A stretch of 64,000 nucleotides of DNA from UBA5239 sp040394635 (lineage in GTDB: Bacteria; Verrucomicrobiota; Lentisphaeria; Victivallales; Victivallaceae), in NCBI GenBank assembly GCA_040394635.1, contig JBEBRW010000019.1, positions 1 to 64,000 of the forward strand, in the 5' to 3' direction. The notes under the pieces are model-generated. The model saw only the letters and a list, made by a program, of their open reading frames with translations. It was not told the origin of the DNA and did not search any database. Every line of letters starts with the position of its first letter. Position 1 is the first letter of the stretch. The translations under genes and the position numbers were made by a program. Shown one piece after another: positions 53,589-61,686 of this stretch.

Positions 53589-54374
53589 TTATTGCGTCCG
53601 GGTGGAGCCGATGGGAAGGCAATAGGGCATGCCGTCTTTCCCGAGGTTGATCTCGGGTTCGATTTCGAATATGTCGCGCAGGATTTCCGCTGTCATGATT
53701 TCCTGCGGCAGGCCGCTGTAACGAATCTTCCGGTCCTTCATCAGGATCAGGCGGTCGGAATAACGCGCGGCGAGGTTCAGGTCGTGCAACACCATGACCA
53801 CGGTCATGCCGTATTTCCGGTTCAGGGTACGGACCATTTCGATGATCTCGAACTGACAGCAGATGTCGAGGAAAGTAGTCGGCTCATCGAGCAGCAGCAC
53901 TTTCGGCTCCTGCGCCAGCGTCATGCCGACCCAGGCGCGCTGACGCTCGCCGCCGGAGAGCGTCGAAACGCGTCTTTTGCGAAGCGGCTCCATCCGGGTC
54001 ATCCGCAGCGCTTCATCGATCACCTTGCGGTCGTATTCGCTGCTCATCAGCCGTATCTTGCGGTGCGGGAAGCGCCCGAACGCCACCAGTTCCTCCACTG
54101 TGAGTTCGCTCGAAACCTGTTGCAACTGCGGCAAAATCGCCATGACTTTGGCCAGTTCTCCGGTACGGTATTCCTTCAGCGGTTTGTCGTTCAGCAGTAC
54201 CGTGCCGGAGTCCGGTTTGATGATCCGGCCGATGACCTTGAGCAAAGTCGATTTGCCGCAGCCGTTCGGCCCGAGCAGCGTGGTAATGCTGCCGTCCGGC
54301 ACCGTGAAGTCGATGCCGTCCAGCACAAGTTTTTTGCCGTAACCGGCCCTGACGGATTGTACTTCAAGCTTCAT
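53589..54374 (-). CDS. ABC transporter ATP-binding protein, BtuD/FecE-like (cobalamin)
   Basis: The 261-residue protein has Walker A (GPNGCGKSTLL), signature LSGGERQRAWVGMTLAQEP, Walker B VLLLDEPTTFLD and the H-loop VVMVLHDLNLAARYSD, as in FecCDE/BtuCD importers. It powers transport of an iron chelate or cobalamin; the cobalamin riboswitch upstream of its partner decides for vitamin B12. It overlaps the permease gene by 11 bases. No binding protein (BtuF) is encoded in the window. Confidence 0.88.
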   Translation of the reverse strand: MKLEVQSVRAGYGKKLVLDGIDFTVPDGSITTLLGPNGCGKSTLLKVIGRIIKPDSGTVLLNDKPLKEYRTGELAKVMAILPQLQQVSSELTVEELVAFGRFPHRKIRLMSSEYDRKVIDEALRMTRMEPLRKRRVSTLSGGERQRAWVGMTLAQEPKVLLLDEPTTFLDICCQFEIIEMVRTLNRKYGMTVVMVLHDLNLAARYSDRLILMKDRKIRYSGLPQEIMTAEILRDIFEIEPEINLGKDGMPYCLPIGSTRTQ

Positions 54375-55362
54375 ATTGATGCCTCCTCAGGAGCCAGAGG
54401 AAAAACGGCGGCCCCAGGAGCGCCATGATGATGCCGACCGGCAACTCCTGCGGTTCCATGACCACGCGCCCGATGGTGTCGCAGATGACCACAATAAACG
54501 CCCCGAACAGCGCCGCCCCCGGCAGTAAAAATCGATTATCCGTGCCGATGATGATCCGGACGATATGCGGCGCGATCAGCCCGACGAATCCCAGCAACCC
54601 CGCCACGCTGACCGCCGACGCCGCCAGCAGCGCCGCCACCGCCAGCAGCGAGAAACGGATGAATTCGACACGCAGTCCCAGCCCCGTCGCGACTTCATCG
54701 CCCAGCGCCAGAATGTTCAGTTTGTGGCTGAGGATAAATGCGACCGCCAGCCCCACGACCATGTAGATCCAGACCATGTCGATATGCGTCCAGGTCCGGA
54801 TGGCCAGTGAGCCGATGGTGAAATCGAGGATGCTGCCGGCCTTCTCCGCGTGAAATAATAGAACCGCGCTGCTGAACGCCCCCAGCATGGCCGATACCGC
54901 CACCCCCGCCAGGATCAGCCGCACCGGGCTCACCCCGCGTTTCCACGCCAGCATGTAAACCAGCACCGCCGTCGCCAGCGAACCGCAGAACGCCGCCGGC
55001 ACCAGTAGGTAACTCAAATGCGGCAGCGCCAGCATGACCAGAATCCCGGCCAGCCCCCCGCCCGACGACACCCCGATGATTCCCGGAGCCGCCAGCGGAT
55101 TGCGCATGATGCCCTGCAGAATCGTCCCCGAAACAGCAAGACAGGCCCCCACCAGTGCCCCCAGCAGAATCCGCGGCAAACGGATATTCACCAGAATCTG
55201 ATAATTGATACCCTCTCGATGATGCAGCAGGACGTCAATAATCTCCTGCAATGAGAGCCTCAACGAGCCAAAACACAGACTGACGAAAATGGCCGCGACC
55301 AACAGCACCGCCAAGACGATATTGACCGTCAGCCTGCCGCAGATAGTTCGAAAGAATCCCAT
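54364..55362 (-). CDS. FecCD/BtuC-family ABC permease (cobalamin)
   Basis: The 332-residue protein has about 9-10 hydrophobic helices and the FecCD signature (LRLPRILLGALVGACLAVSGTILQGIMRNPLAAPGIIG region, FVGLIAPHIVRIIIG, TDNRFLLPGAALFGAFIVV). The ATG at 55362 follows AAGG/AGGG and lies directly downstream of a cobalamin riboswitch, so the gene is a BtuC-type B12 importer subunit rather than a siderophore permease. It is repressed when B12 is plentiful, by family precedent. Confidence 0.88.
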   Translation of the reverse strand: MGFFRTICGRLTVNIVLAVLLVAAIFVSLCFGSLRLSLQEIIDVLLHHREGINYQILVNIRLPRILLGALVGACLAVSGTILQGIMRNPLAAPGIIGVSSGGGLAGILVMLALPHLSYLLVPAAFCGSLATAVLVYMLAWKRGVSPVRLILAGVAVSAMLGAFSSAVLLFHAEKAGSILDFTIGSLAIRTWTHIDMVWIYMVVGLAVAFILSHKLNILALGDEVATGLGLRVEFIRFSLLAVAALLAASAVSVAGLLGFVGLIAPHIVRIIIGTDNRFLLPGAALFGAFIVVICDTIGRVVMEPQELPVGIIMALLGPPFFLWLLRRHQYEA

Positions 55363-55422
55363 CCCTATACCTTAAATGTGTTGCGCGCACAGACCGGAAC
55401 CGCTCATTCCGGGTCGTCATTC

Positions 55423-55511
55423 AATCACTGGAGGATCTGACTTACCGCCATGCGGCGGATCACAGTTGCGCGACAGTCCCCGGATTTCACGGGGTTCACT
55501 GCACAGTGATT
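55423..55511 (-). ncRNA. Cobalamin riboswitch
   Basis: Read on the minus strand, the leader of the BtuC-like gene contains the B12-riboswitch core: GUGAAAUC-CGGGGACUG, then CGCGCAACUGUGA (B12 box region), hairpin CCGCC-GCAU-GGCGG and GUCAGAUCC. AAUCACUG (55504-55511) and CAGUGAUU (55423-55430) pair perfectly over 8 bp as helix P1. Just after it (about 55397-55416) a CCGGAA/UUCCGG hairpin with loop UGAGCGG can supply the L13 kissing loop to the CGCGC loop. The downstream gene is 60 bases away. Confidence 0.88.
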
Positions 55512-55527
55512 ACGAAATATACCGCTT

Positions 55528-55555
55528 AATATACTTCGCTTCCGACGAAAAACAA
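55528..55555 (-). promoter_or_regulatory. Promoter of the btuCD-like operon
   Basis: Minus strand TTGTTT (55550-55555), 16 bases, TATATT (55528-55533), directly before the riboswitch. Confidence 0.55.
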
Positions 55556-55583
55556 TTGCCTTTTGAATTATTTCGCGGCGACT

Positions 55584-57731
55584 TTACGGCCCCTTGGCAC
55601 TGTTGTAGAGATCCGATATCTCACTTGGAGCAAGCGCGCGGTCGTATATGACCAGTTCATAAATCGTGCCCTCCAGGAGACCATAAGGCTGACCTTGATG
55701 CAGCGAGGCGCCGATCAGCACGGGCAATTCCGGCGTGGCATTGATCCTGCCGAACCTGGCGCTGCCGTCCGGCTGGCCGTCCACATACAACCGCAGCGTG
55801 GTACCGTCGTAAGCCATGGCGACCCAATGCGGCACCCCCGGAGCAAGCGCCTGATTGCCCAGGCATTTCCATGGCTGGGTTTCACGCTGGGCGCATAGTT
55901 TCCCCTGCTGAATCTCCATCATGAGCTGGCCGACGACTCCGGCATTGTGACGGGAAAAAACTATGCCGGTGACGTTTGCGTGATCGATCTTGAGCCGGGC
56001 CATGACCGTATACGGGCGTGCCCCCTGGAAGTCCAGTGCCGATGAATTTTGCAGCCGGTAATACGAATTGCCGTTCGAGTCTTTTTCCCGGACCGCATCC
56101 ACCCTGCCCGCGGAAAGATCGGCGACCGTTTCGGCACCGGCATTCTCCCAGCGCCAATGCCCGATGATGTTGGCGGCGCGGCGCGGAACCACCTGCAATT
56201 CGCCCAGGATATTGACGCCGTAACGTCCGTTCAGGATTTCATAGTTCACATCGCGATTGGCCAGGCGCAACGCGTATTCGGGCGTATAACGCAACTGCAT
56301 CGATTTGTCTGGCATCCATAAGCCGAGCCGGTACGTACCCGGTACAATGTATTCCGGCAGCAGCAACGAACATTGAATCTGGTGTGTGAGCGGCGCAAAA
56401 GACGAATCGCCCGGGCGGTACGGCTGGAATTTCCGCAAATCGGTATTGACGGGAAACGCATTCATGCGCCCGTCACCGTCGATCAGAACCGCATACACTG
56501 GCCGGGAGTACACCGGCGCAGCAAACCCGCGATTGATGACCAGGCAGGTCAGTTCCAGCTTTTCGCCTTCGCTCATCTTGCCGGGGAAGCGCGCTTTCTG
56601 CAATTCCAGACGGTAGCCGAGGTGGTCACGGATGTAATCGAATGCGCTGCGCGGCGCCGCAGAGCCGTCGCGTAACAGATAGAAATTATCCGAGGCGGGA
56701 AATTTGGCAGGGTCCAGCATCTGTTTTTTCCATTTGTCCATGGAGAATTCCTCGCCCGGCGCTTCGAGGGCGGCGTGGCTCTGATACATGCCGAGGCTGT
56801 TATAGTGATGCAGCTTCAGCCGCGCGGCGGCCCAGATACCGTCCACCGTAGCCGTGCAGTCACGGTAAAACATTTCGCCATCCACCGGCAGATAGGCGGA
56901 CTCGACGGTGAACATATCGAACTCCGGGTTTCCGGGGTTGGCCATGAGCGGCTCTTCCGGCCAGGTGCCGCCGTCGGCGGGGTCGGCGCCGAAGCCGTCG
57001 TTGGCGAATCCGATACGGCTTTTCGGGGTGCCCGTGCAGGCTTCCGCCGCCCCGAGCAGCCGGTATTTCCGCAGGTCGAGCTGCCCCAGTACCTGACGCT
57101 TCAGGATGGGGCGGCGAATCGTCGTCATGCGGTCCGGCGGCAGGATTTCCAACAGTTTCATGGCGACCTGCGAAGCGGCGGGATTTGCGATAAGGTTATT
57201 GGCCGAACTGTGCCATTCGCCGAACGCGCCGATGAACCCCAGCTGTACCATGAAAAGGACATCGTCGTATTCCCTGAAAATCGGCTTAAGCTGCTCCATA
57301 TGCGCCAGGACGACAGCAAGTGTGGGACCGTATTCCGGCGGCATGGTACGCTCGTAAGCGACCCGCAAAATGACCTTGATTCCGGCGGCGCGCAACCGGC
57401 CGAGATCCCGGCAGATGGCAACGAGTTTTTCCTCTTCGATCGGGCGGTCGAAATACGGCAGCAGCCAGCAATAAGCCTGCGTCAGGGTAACCTGCGGAAA
57501 CCGGTTTTGCTGGTCGGGCCAGTCGAGGAGCTCGGTATTCCGGTGCTCGGGGCTGATATTGCCGACTTCGGTCATGAAACGGTAACCGCGCTCCGGGTTG
57601 CGCAGGCCGTCGCGCCCCTCCGGGTCATCGGCATAAAAACCGTGATAGGTCTTCACCTGATATTCCGCAGCATACAACGGGAGCATCGCCGGTAACAGTA
57701 TCAGCAGAGGCAATATTTTTTTGATAAACAC
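55584..57731 (-). CDS. Secreted DUF4874/DUF4832 protein with C-terminal LamG domain
   Basis: The 715-residue protein has a signal peptide (MFIKKILPLLILLPAMLPLYA), an N-terminal DUF4874-like barrel part (GLRNPERGYRFMTEVGN, RAAGIKVILRVAYER, MVQLGFIGAFGEWHSS), a DUF4832-like part (about 280-480) and a LamG domain (about 520-715, ending GTIYELVIYDRALAPSEI). The barrel with Glu after FGxW (FGEW) looks like an uncharacterised glycosidase. The start is GTG, with an excellent AAAGGAG site. It is the last gene of module E, 19 bases after the esterase. Confidence 0.78.
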   Translation of the reverse strand: MFIKKILPLLILLPAMLPLYAAEYQVKTYHGFYADDPEGRDGLRNPERGYRFMTEVGNISPEHRNTELLDWPDQQNRFPQVTLTQAYCWLLPYFDRPIEEEKLVAICRDLGRLRAAGIKVILRVAYERTMPPEYGPTLAVVLAHMEQLKPIFREYDDVLFMVQLGFIGAFGEWHSSANNLIANPAASQVAMKLLEILPPDRMTTIRRPILKRQVLGQLDLRKYRLLGAAEACTGTPKSRIGFANDGFGADPADGGTWPEEPLMANPGNPEFDMFTVESAYLPVDGEMFYRDCTATVDGIWAAARLKLHHYNSLGMYQSHAALEAPGEEFSMDKWKKQMLDPAKFPASDNFYLLRDGSAAPRSAFDYIRDHLGYRLELQKARFPGKMSEGEKLELTCLVINRGFAAPVYSRPVYAVLIDGDGRMNAFPVNTDLRKFQPYRPGDSSFAPLTHQIQCSLLLPEYIVPGTYRLGLWMPDKSMQLRYTPEYALRLANRDVNYEILNGRYGVNILGELQVVPRRAANIIGHWRWENAGAETVADLSAGRVDAVREKDSNGNSYYRLQNSSALDFQGARPYTVMARLKIDHANVTGIVFSRHNAGVVGQLMMEIQQGKLCAQRETQPWKCLGNQALAPGVPHWVAMAYDGTTLRLYVDGQPDGSARFGRINATPELPVLIGASLHQGQPYGLLEGTIYELVIYDRALAPSEISDLYNSAKGP

Positions 57732-57750
57732 AATCGATCTCCTTTAACTT

Positions 57751-59583
57751 TTACTTCGCAGCGGAAAATGATTTCAGCATCTTGTGGTATTCGCGGTCGT
57801 ATTCGACCGGCCATTCGTGCGCCATATTGACCTTGGGCACGATTGTTTTATCGGCCGTGGCGAGCGAATTGAACATGGCATAGATGCTGCCCGGGTTGCA
57901 GATGGGATCGTTGTACCCCACCAGTACCGCCACTGGACACTTAATCCGGGCGGCGAAAAACGCCGCATCGAAATAGCTCCCGGTATTGGCGGCCGCGCGG
58001 TCGCCGGGATATTTCACCGTCAACGAGGGCCAGCCCGGATAACTTCCCCGATTCTTGCCGCCCAGGTCGCAAAGCGCCGGTACATTGGCCACCACATAAG
58101 TAATCCGTTGATTCAAACCGGCCATGACCAGCGAGCTCCCGCCCCCCTGGCTGCTGCCGGTAATCCCCAGGTTGCGCCCGTCGAATTCGGGCCGGGCGGC
58201 CAGCCACTCGATACCGCGGTAAAATCCCAGGAATACCCGCCGGAAAAAGAATTTCTGCGGCGACTCTTTGCCGATGAAGCAGTAGTCGAGGTCGCCGTAA
58301 TTCTGCCGGTAAAGCTCGTTCAGGCGGTTGCTGTCCGCCACCGCTTCATAAGCATGCACATTCATAAAGAGCGACACGGCGCCGTCCAGAAAATACCCCC
58401 GCGGATCGCTGACGCCAGGACCCGCCCCGGGAATACAGACGATCCCCGGCAACGGTTTGTCGAACTGCTTGGGTACCGCAAAAAATCCGTAGATGCGGGT
58501 ATTCCCGACATTGGCGAAACTGATGCGGAAGATATTGAGCTTCTCGTGAGGCAGATCAGCGGCGGGCGTGATTTTGACATCCATGGGAATCCGGTCGAGC
58601 TCGGCCAGCCCGCACTGCCAGAATTCGTCAAAATCGGCGGGCTCCTTGCCGCCGGGCACGATCCGATCGACATCGAAGCCGAGCGTAACCGTGGTTTCCG
58701 CCACCGCCTTGCCGCCGGATTTCAGGACGGCATGGCAACGGACAAAGCCCGGCCTGACGGAAGTGATATCGATACTGCGCTTGCCGGATGCAAGATCAAG
58801 GGTCCGCTGTTCGATGGTATCCAGCCCGTCCTGCTTCAGAGTGTACTGAATGGAGCCGGAATTCAACGGCTCCATATTCGAACTGGCGTCGAACACGAGC
58901 CGGGCCGTTTCACCGGATTGATAAAGCCGGTTGGCCCCGGAGGCAGTTGTATCAAGCCTGTACCCTACCGGCAGGAAACCGGTTTTGCCGGAAATCTTGA
59001 AATTGCGCAGGTACCCGGCAAGCGGGTTGTCCGGGTTCCCGCCCAGGAAAAACTCTTTGCCGAAAGAGACCGGGAAATCCTTATTCCGCTGCCCGACCAG
59101 TTTTCCGTCGATCAGCAGGTACATGGTCTCCGGGGTCCAGGCCGCCTTGATCTTGTGCCATTGTCCGGGCTGCAACTCAAAAGGCAGATAAATGCCGTAA
59201 TTGACGATGCTTCCGGCCGTGTTCCCCAGATAGAAGAACGGGTAACAGATACCCTGCCCGTGATTGATGCCGAGTTGCAGCGAACCGTCGCCCGAGGCCG
59301 ACTGGAAGAAGGACGAAAGCATCACCTTGGCTGCCGGTTTGAACTCCGCTCCCGGACGGAATTCAAACTCGATGCTTCCCGACTCCGGCGAAAGCTGCGG
59401 CGGCGTCTCAAAACGCAGCTGCTCGAACTCCCTGCCGTACATCTTAAGCACCGGAGCGCCATCGACCTCTTCATATACCACCCGCCCTGCCGCCTGCGCG
59501 GGATTCAGGAGATAATCCTCCCCGAACAGGGCCGGACCGGACAACAGCAGGACCGTCAGCAGAAAAATCGTACTTCTTCTCAT
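57751..59583 (-). CDS. Secreted LamG-CE7 (acetyl xylan esterase-like) protein
   Basis: The 610-residue protein has a signal peptide (MRRSTIFLLTVLLLSGPALFG), an N-terminal LamG-like domain (about 25-210) and an alpha/beta-hydrolase of the AXE1/CE7 type (about 330-610). The triad can be placed: S478 in GSSQGG, D559 in VGYNDPIC and H589 in MAHEW. It should deacetylate oligo- or polysaccharides. Its start overlaps the pilin stop (ATGA, 59580-59583), so it is translationally coupled to the pseudopilin. Confidence 0.85.
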   Translation of the reverse strand: MRRSTIFLLTVLLLSGPALFGEDYLLNPAQAAGRVVYEEVDGAPVLKMYGREFEQLRFETPPQLSPESGSIEFEFRPGAEFKPAAKVMLSSFFQSASGDGSLQLGINHGQGICYPFFYLGNTAGSIVNYGIYLPFELQPGQWHKIKAAWTPETMYLLIDGKLVGQRNKDFPVSFGKEFFLGGNPDNPLAGYLRNFKISGKTGFLPVGYRLDTTASGANRLYQSGETARLVFDASSNMEPLNSGSIQYTLKQDGLDTIEQRTLDLASGKRSIDITSVRPGFVRCHAVLKSGGKAVAETTVTLGFDVDRIVPGGKEPADFDEFWQCGLAELDRIPMDVKITPAADLPHEKLNIFRISFANVGNTRIYGFFAVPKQFDKPLPGIVCIPGAGPGVSDPRGYFLDGAVSLFMNVHAYEAVADSNRLNELYRQNYGDLDYCFIGKESPQKFFFRRVFLGFYRGIEWLAARPEFDGRNLGITGSSQGGGSSLVMAGLNQRITYVVANVPALCDLGGKNRGSYPGWPSLTVKYPGDRAAANTGSYFDAAFFAARIKCPVAVLVGYNDPICNPGSIYAMFNSLATADKTIVPKVNMAHEWPVEYDREYHKMLKSFSAAK

Positions 59584-60245
59584 TTGTTAACCTTGGGGAT
59601 CAGGTAGAAGTTTTCCCAGGGGCAGAGCAAAGTCATCGCACTGACACCGTGCCAGGACACATGACCATCGACAAATGCCCAGTTCGCGCCCTCCGGATTT
59701 TGTTTGCCGCCGTGATTGGTCTCGTTATCCGTCCAGCCGATGGCGTTGGTGATATCGCCGATCAGCAGCCAGTGTGCCTGGGCCCGCGAGAGCGTTATCG
59801 GGCTGTCGTGAACGGACCTGTCGGTACTGTTCTCGAATTCGTTGTTCGACCAGTACGGCATGTAGCAGGTCAGCGGGAACTCGGTGCGGCGCGAATCCAG
59901 GACCGCCTGCTTTCCCTCTCCGGACGGACACATGGTGATCTTCCAGCTGCTGATATACGGCTTCATGGCAAGTCCCAGGGTGCCTTCCTCGGCGGCCCAG
60001 CTTGTGATATTGCCCCAGATCTGCGGATACACGGGCGAAGCCGGCGGAGGCGGCAGGAAATTGTTGCTGTCATCGGTATAGAGGAAAACCAGCGTGGCGA
60101 TATTCTTCAGGTTCGAGGTGCATTTGGAACGCTGCGCCGAAGCGCGCGCCTTGTTCAATGCCGGCAGCAGCATGGCTGCCAATATTGCAATTATTGCAAT
60201 AACGACAAGCAGCTCTATCAGTGTAAATAATTGTGACCTTTTCAT
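59580..60245 (-). CDS. Orphan type II pseudopilin (module E)
   Basis: The 221-residue protein has leader MKRSQL, then FTLIELLVVIAIIAILA and MLLPALNKARAS. Leu precedes the cleavage point. The C-terminal signature is NHGGKQNPEGANWAFVDGHVSW, with a longer His-to-DG spacing. I chose the ATG at 60245 (12th codon of the longer frame from 60278), because AGGAGA lies directly before it. It is between the regulator (60-base gap) and the esterase (4-base overlap). Confidence 0.92.
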   Translation of the reverse strand: MKRSQLFTLIELLVVIAIIAILAAMLLPALNKARASAQRSKCTSNLKNIATLVFLYTDDSNNFLPPPPASPVYPQIWGNITSWAAEEGTLGLAMKPYISSWKITMCPSGEGKQAVLDSRRTEFPLTCYMPYWSNNEFENSTDRSVHDSPITLSRAQAHWLLIGDITNAIGWTDNETNHGGKQNPEGANWAFVDGHVSWHGVSAMTLLCPWENFYLIPKVNK

Positions 60246-60305
60246 TTCGTTCTCCTGTTTATTGTTGTTTTTGATCATATTTTATTGAAAATCCGTGCGA
60301 TTCAG

Positions 60306-61529
60306 TCAAATCTGCATCCTGATGAATTCTTCCGCCATATTCCGGTAAACTTTCTGATCGCCGGTATTTTGCCGCGAAGCGTCATCCAGCGTCGCGCTCG
60401 TGCAGCCGCGATAGAGTTCGGGCCGGACCAGCACGGTCGTCTTCATATTATTATAAGGATTCATGATAATGCCGAGCAGCACTTCGGCCGCCTTCTGGCA
60501 CACATCCGCCAGCCGTATCGAAAGACTGGTAATGCTCATATCCGATACGCTGAACTGCCCCCCGCAACTGACGCCGGTGATGCTGATATCCCCCGGTACG
60601 GAATACCCCATTTTGCTCAGCGCATTGATCGTACAAATGGCCCGCCAGTCGTCCGCGCAGACAAACGCCGTCGGCGGCGGTACATTTTTCCCGGAAAAAG
60701 CCTTCTTCAGATATCCGGAGTAATCCGGAATGGAAAACTCCCGCTGCAGGACGCCGTTCACCGCCGGGCGCTGCCAGGTGATGCAATAGTCCTCGTTCGC
60801 CGCCAGCCCGAACTGCTTCAGAGCGGTAATGTACCCCAGGAAGCGGTCCTGCGAGATCATCATGTCGATCTCGTCGGTCACGAATCCGATATTCCGGTGG
60901 CCCAATTCATACAGGTGCGCGATCGCCTGATAACACAGATTGTAATTATCCACTTTGACCCAGTTGGCGGCCAGCGTGGGATCGATGTACTGGATACCGA
61001 TATGAGGCAACTCGGCGATATATCTGCGCCACAGTTCCCGGTCGATTATGCCATGGAAAATCACCCCGGCGAGGTCGCGGTTCAGCAATGCCGCCGGCGG
61101 CTCCGCACCGGGCTCCGCATGCGCCAGCACCAGTTCGTAACCGCTGCCCCGGATGACCCGCCCGATCGAATCGATAATCGGATCGTCATTGTTGATCATG
61201 GCAAATGAATCCTCCTGCCTGACCGGGGGACAAGTAAGGAACAGGATCTGCTTAAGCTGCGCGGTCCCCGGCTTCCGGGTCCGCTCTTCGGCGGGAATCA
61301 CAAACGTACCGCTCCCCTTCACTTTCCGCAAAAGACCGGCCTCGACCAGATTATCCAGCGCGCGGCGGACCGAGTTCCGGCTGATCGCGTATTTCTGCGA
61401 CAATTCAGCCTCGGTGCAAACCGGCTGGCCTCCAGCCAGGCGGCCGGAAATAATATCATCACGCAAGGCATTCTCCAATTTGAAGTAAGCCCTGGTTGTA
61501 CCATTGTTGTTCTGTGCTTTCACTATCAT
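60306..61529 (-). CDS. GntR-LacI hybrid transcriptional regulator (module E)
   Basis: The 407-residue protein has a GntR winged helix (FKLENALRDDIISGRLAGGQ, EAELSQKYAISRNSVRRALDNL, GSGTFVIP) and a LacI-like effector domain (IDSIGRVIRGSGYELVLAHAE, LGHRNIGFVTDEIDM, YSVPGDISITGVSCGG). The frame opens at 61652, but the consensus promoter (61587-61615) lies inside that extension, so the ATG at 61529 is the likely start. It leads the pilin, CE7 and DUF4832 genes. Confidence 0.88.
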   Translation of the reverse strand: MIVKAQNNNGTTRAYFKLENALRDDIISGRLAGGQPVCTEAELSQKYAISRNSVRRALDNLVEAGLLRKVKGSGTFVIPAEERTRKPGTAQLKQILFLTCPPVRQEDSFAMINNDDPIIDSIGRVIRGSGYELVLAHAEPGAEPPAALLNRDLAGVIFHGIIDRELWRRYIAELPHIGIQYIDPTLAANWVKVDNYNLCYQAIAHLYELGHRNIGFVTDEIDMMISQDRFLGYITALKQFGLAANEDYCITWQRPAVNGVLQREFSIPDYSGYLKKAFSGKNVPPPTAFVCADDWRAICTINALSKMGYSVPGDISITGVSCGGQFSVSDMSITSLSIRLADVCQKAAEVLLGIIMNPYNNMKTTVLVRPELYRGCTSATLDDASRQNTGDQKVYRNMAEEFIRMQI

Positions 61530-61586
61530 GCTTTGACCGTAACCTACCAGCAATGTCTTTATTTGTACCTTAGTTCTTCCTTTATT

Positions 61587-61615
61587 ATTATAAGGCTGTT
61601 CCTTTATAAAGTCAA
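61587..61615 (-). promoter_or_regulatory. Promoter of module E with imperfect palindrome
   Basis: Minus strand TTGACT (61610-61615), 17 bases, TATAAT (61587-61592). CCTTTATTATTATAAGG (61579-61595) is an imperfect palindrome over the -10 box, a candidate operator. Confidence 0.75.
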
Positions 61616-61686
61616 TAGGCAAAGCAAAAAAATCCCCTATTATTTTCAACATTCACCGAAATTATCGACGACCCCGCCTGTAATGA

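Noticed and set aside
53589..55362. Siderophore importer annotation for the FecCD/FecE-like pair
   Set aside because: The cobalamin riboswitch in the leader points to B12; no Fur-box-like sequence was noticed.
61530..61652. N-terminal extension of the module E regulator to 61652
   Set aside because: A TTGACT-N17-TATAAT promoter lies inside this stretch, and the winged helix begins only after 61529.
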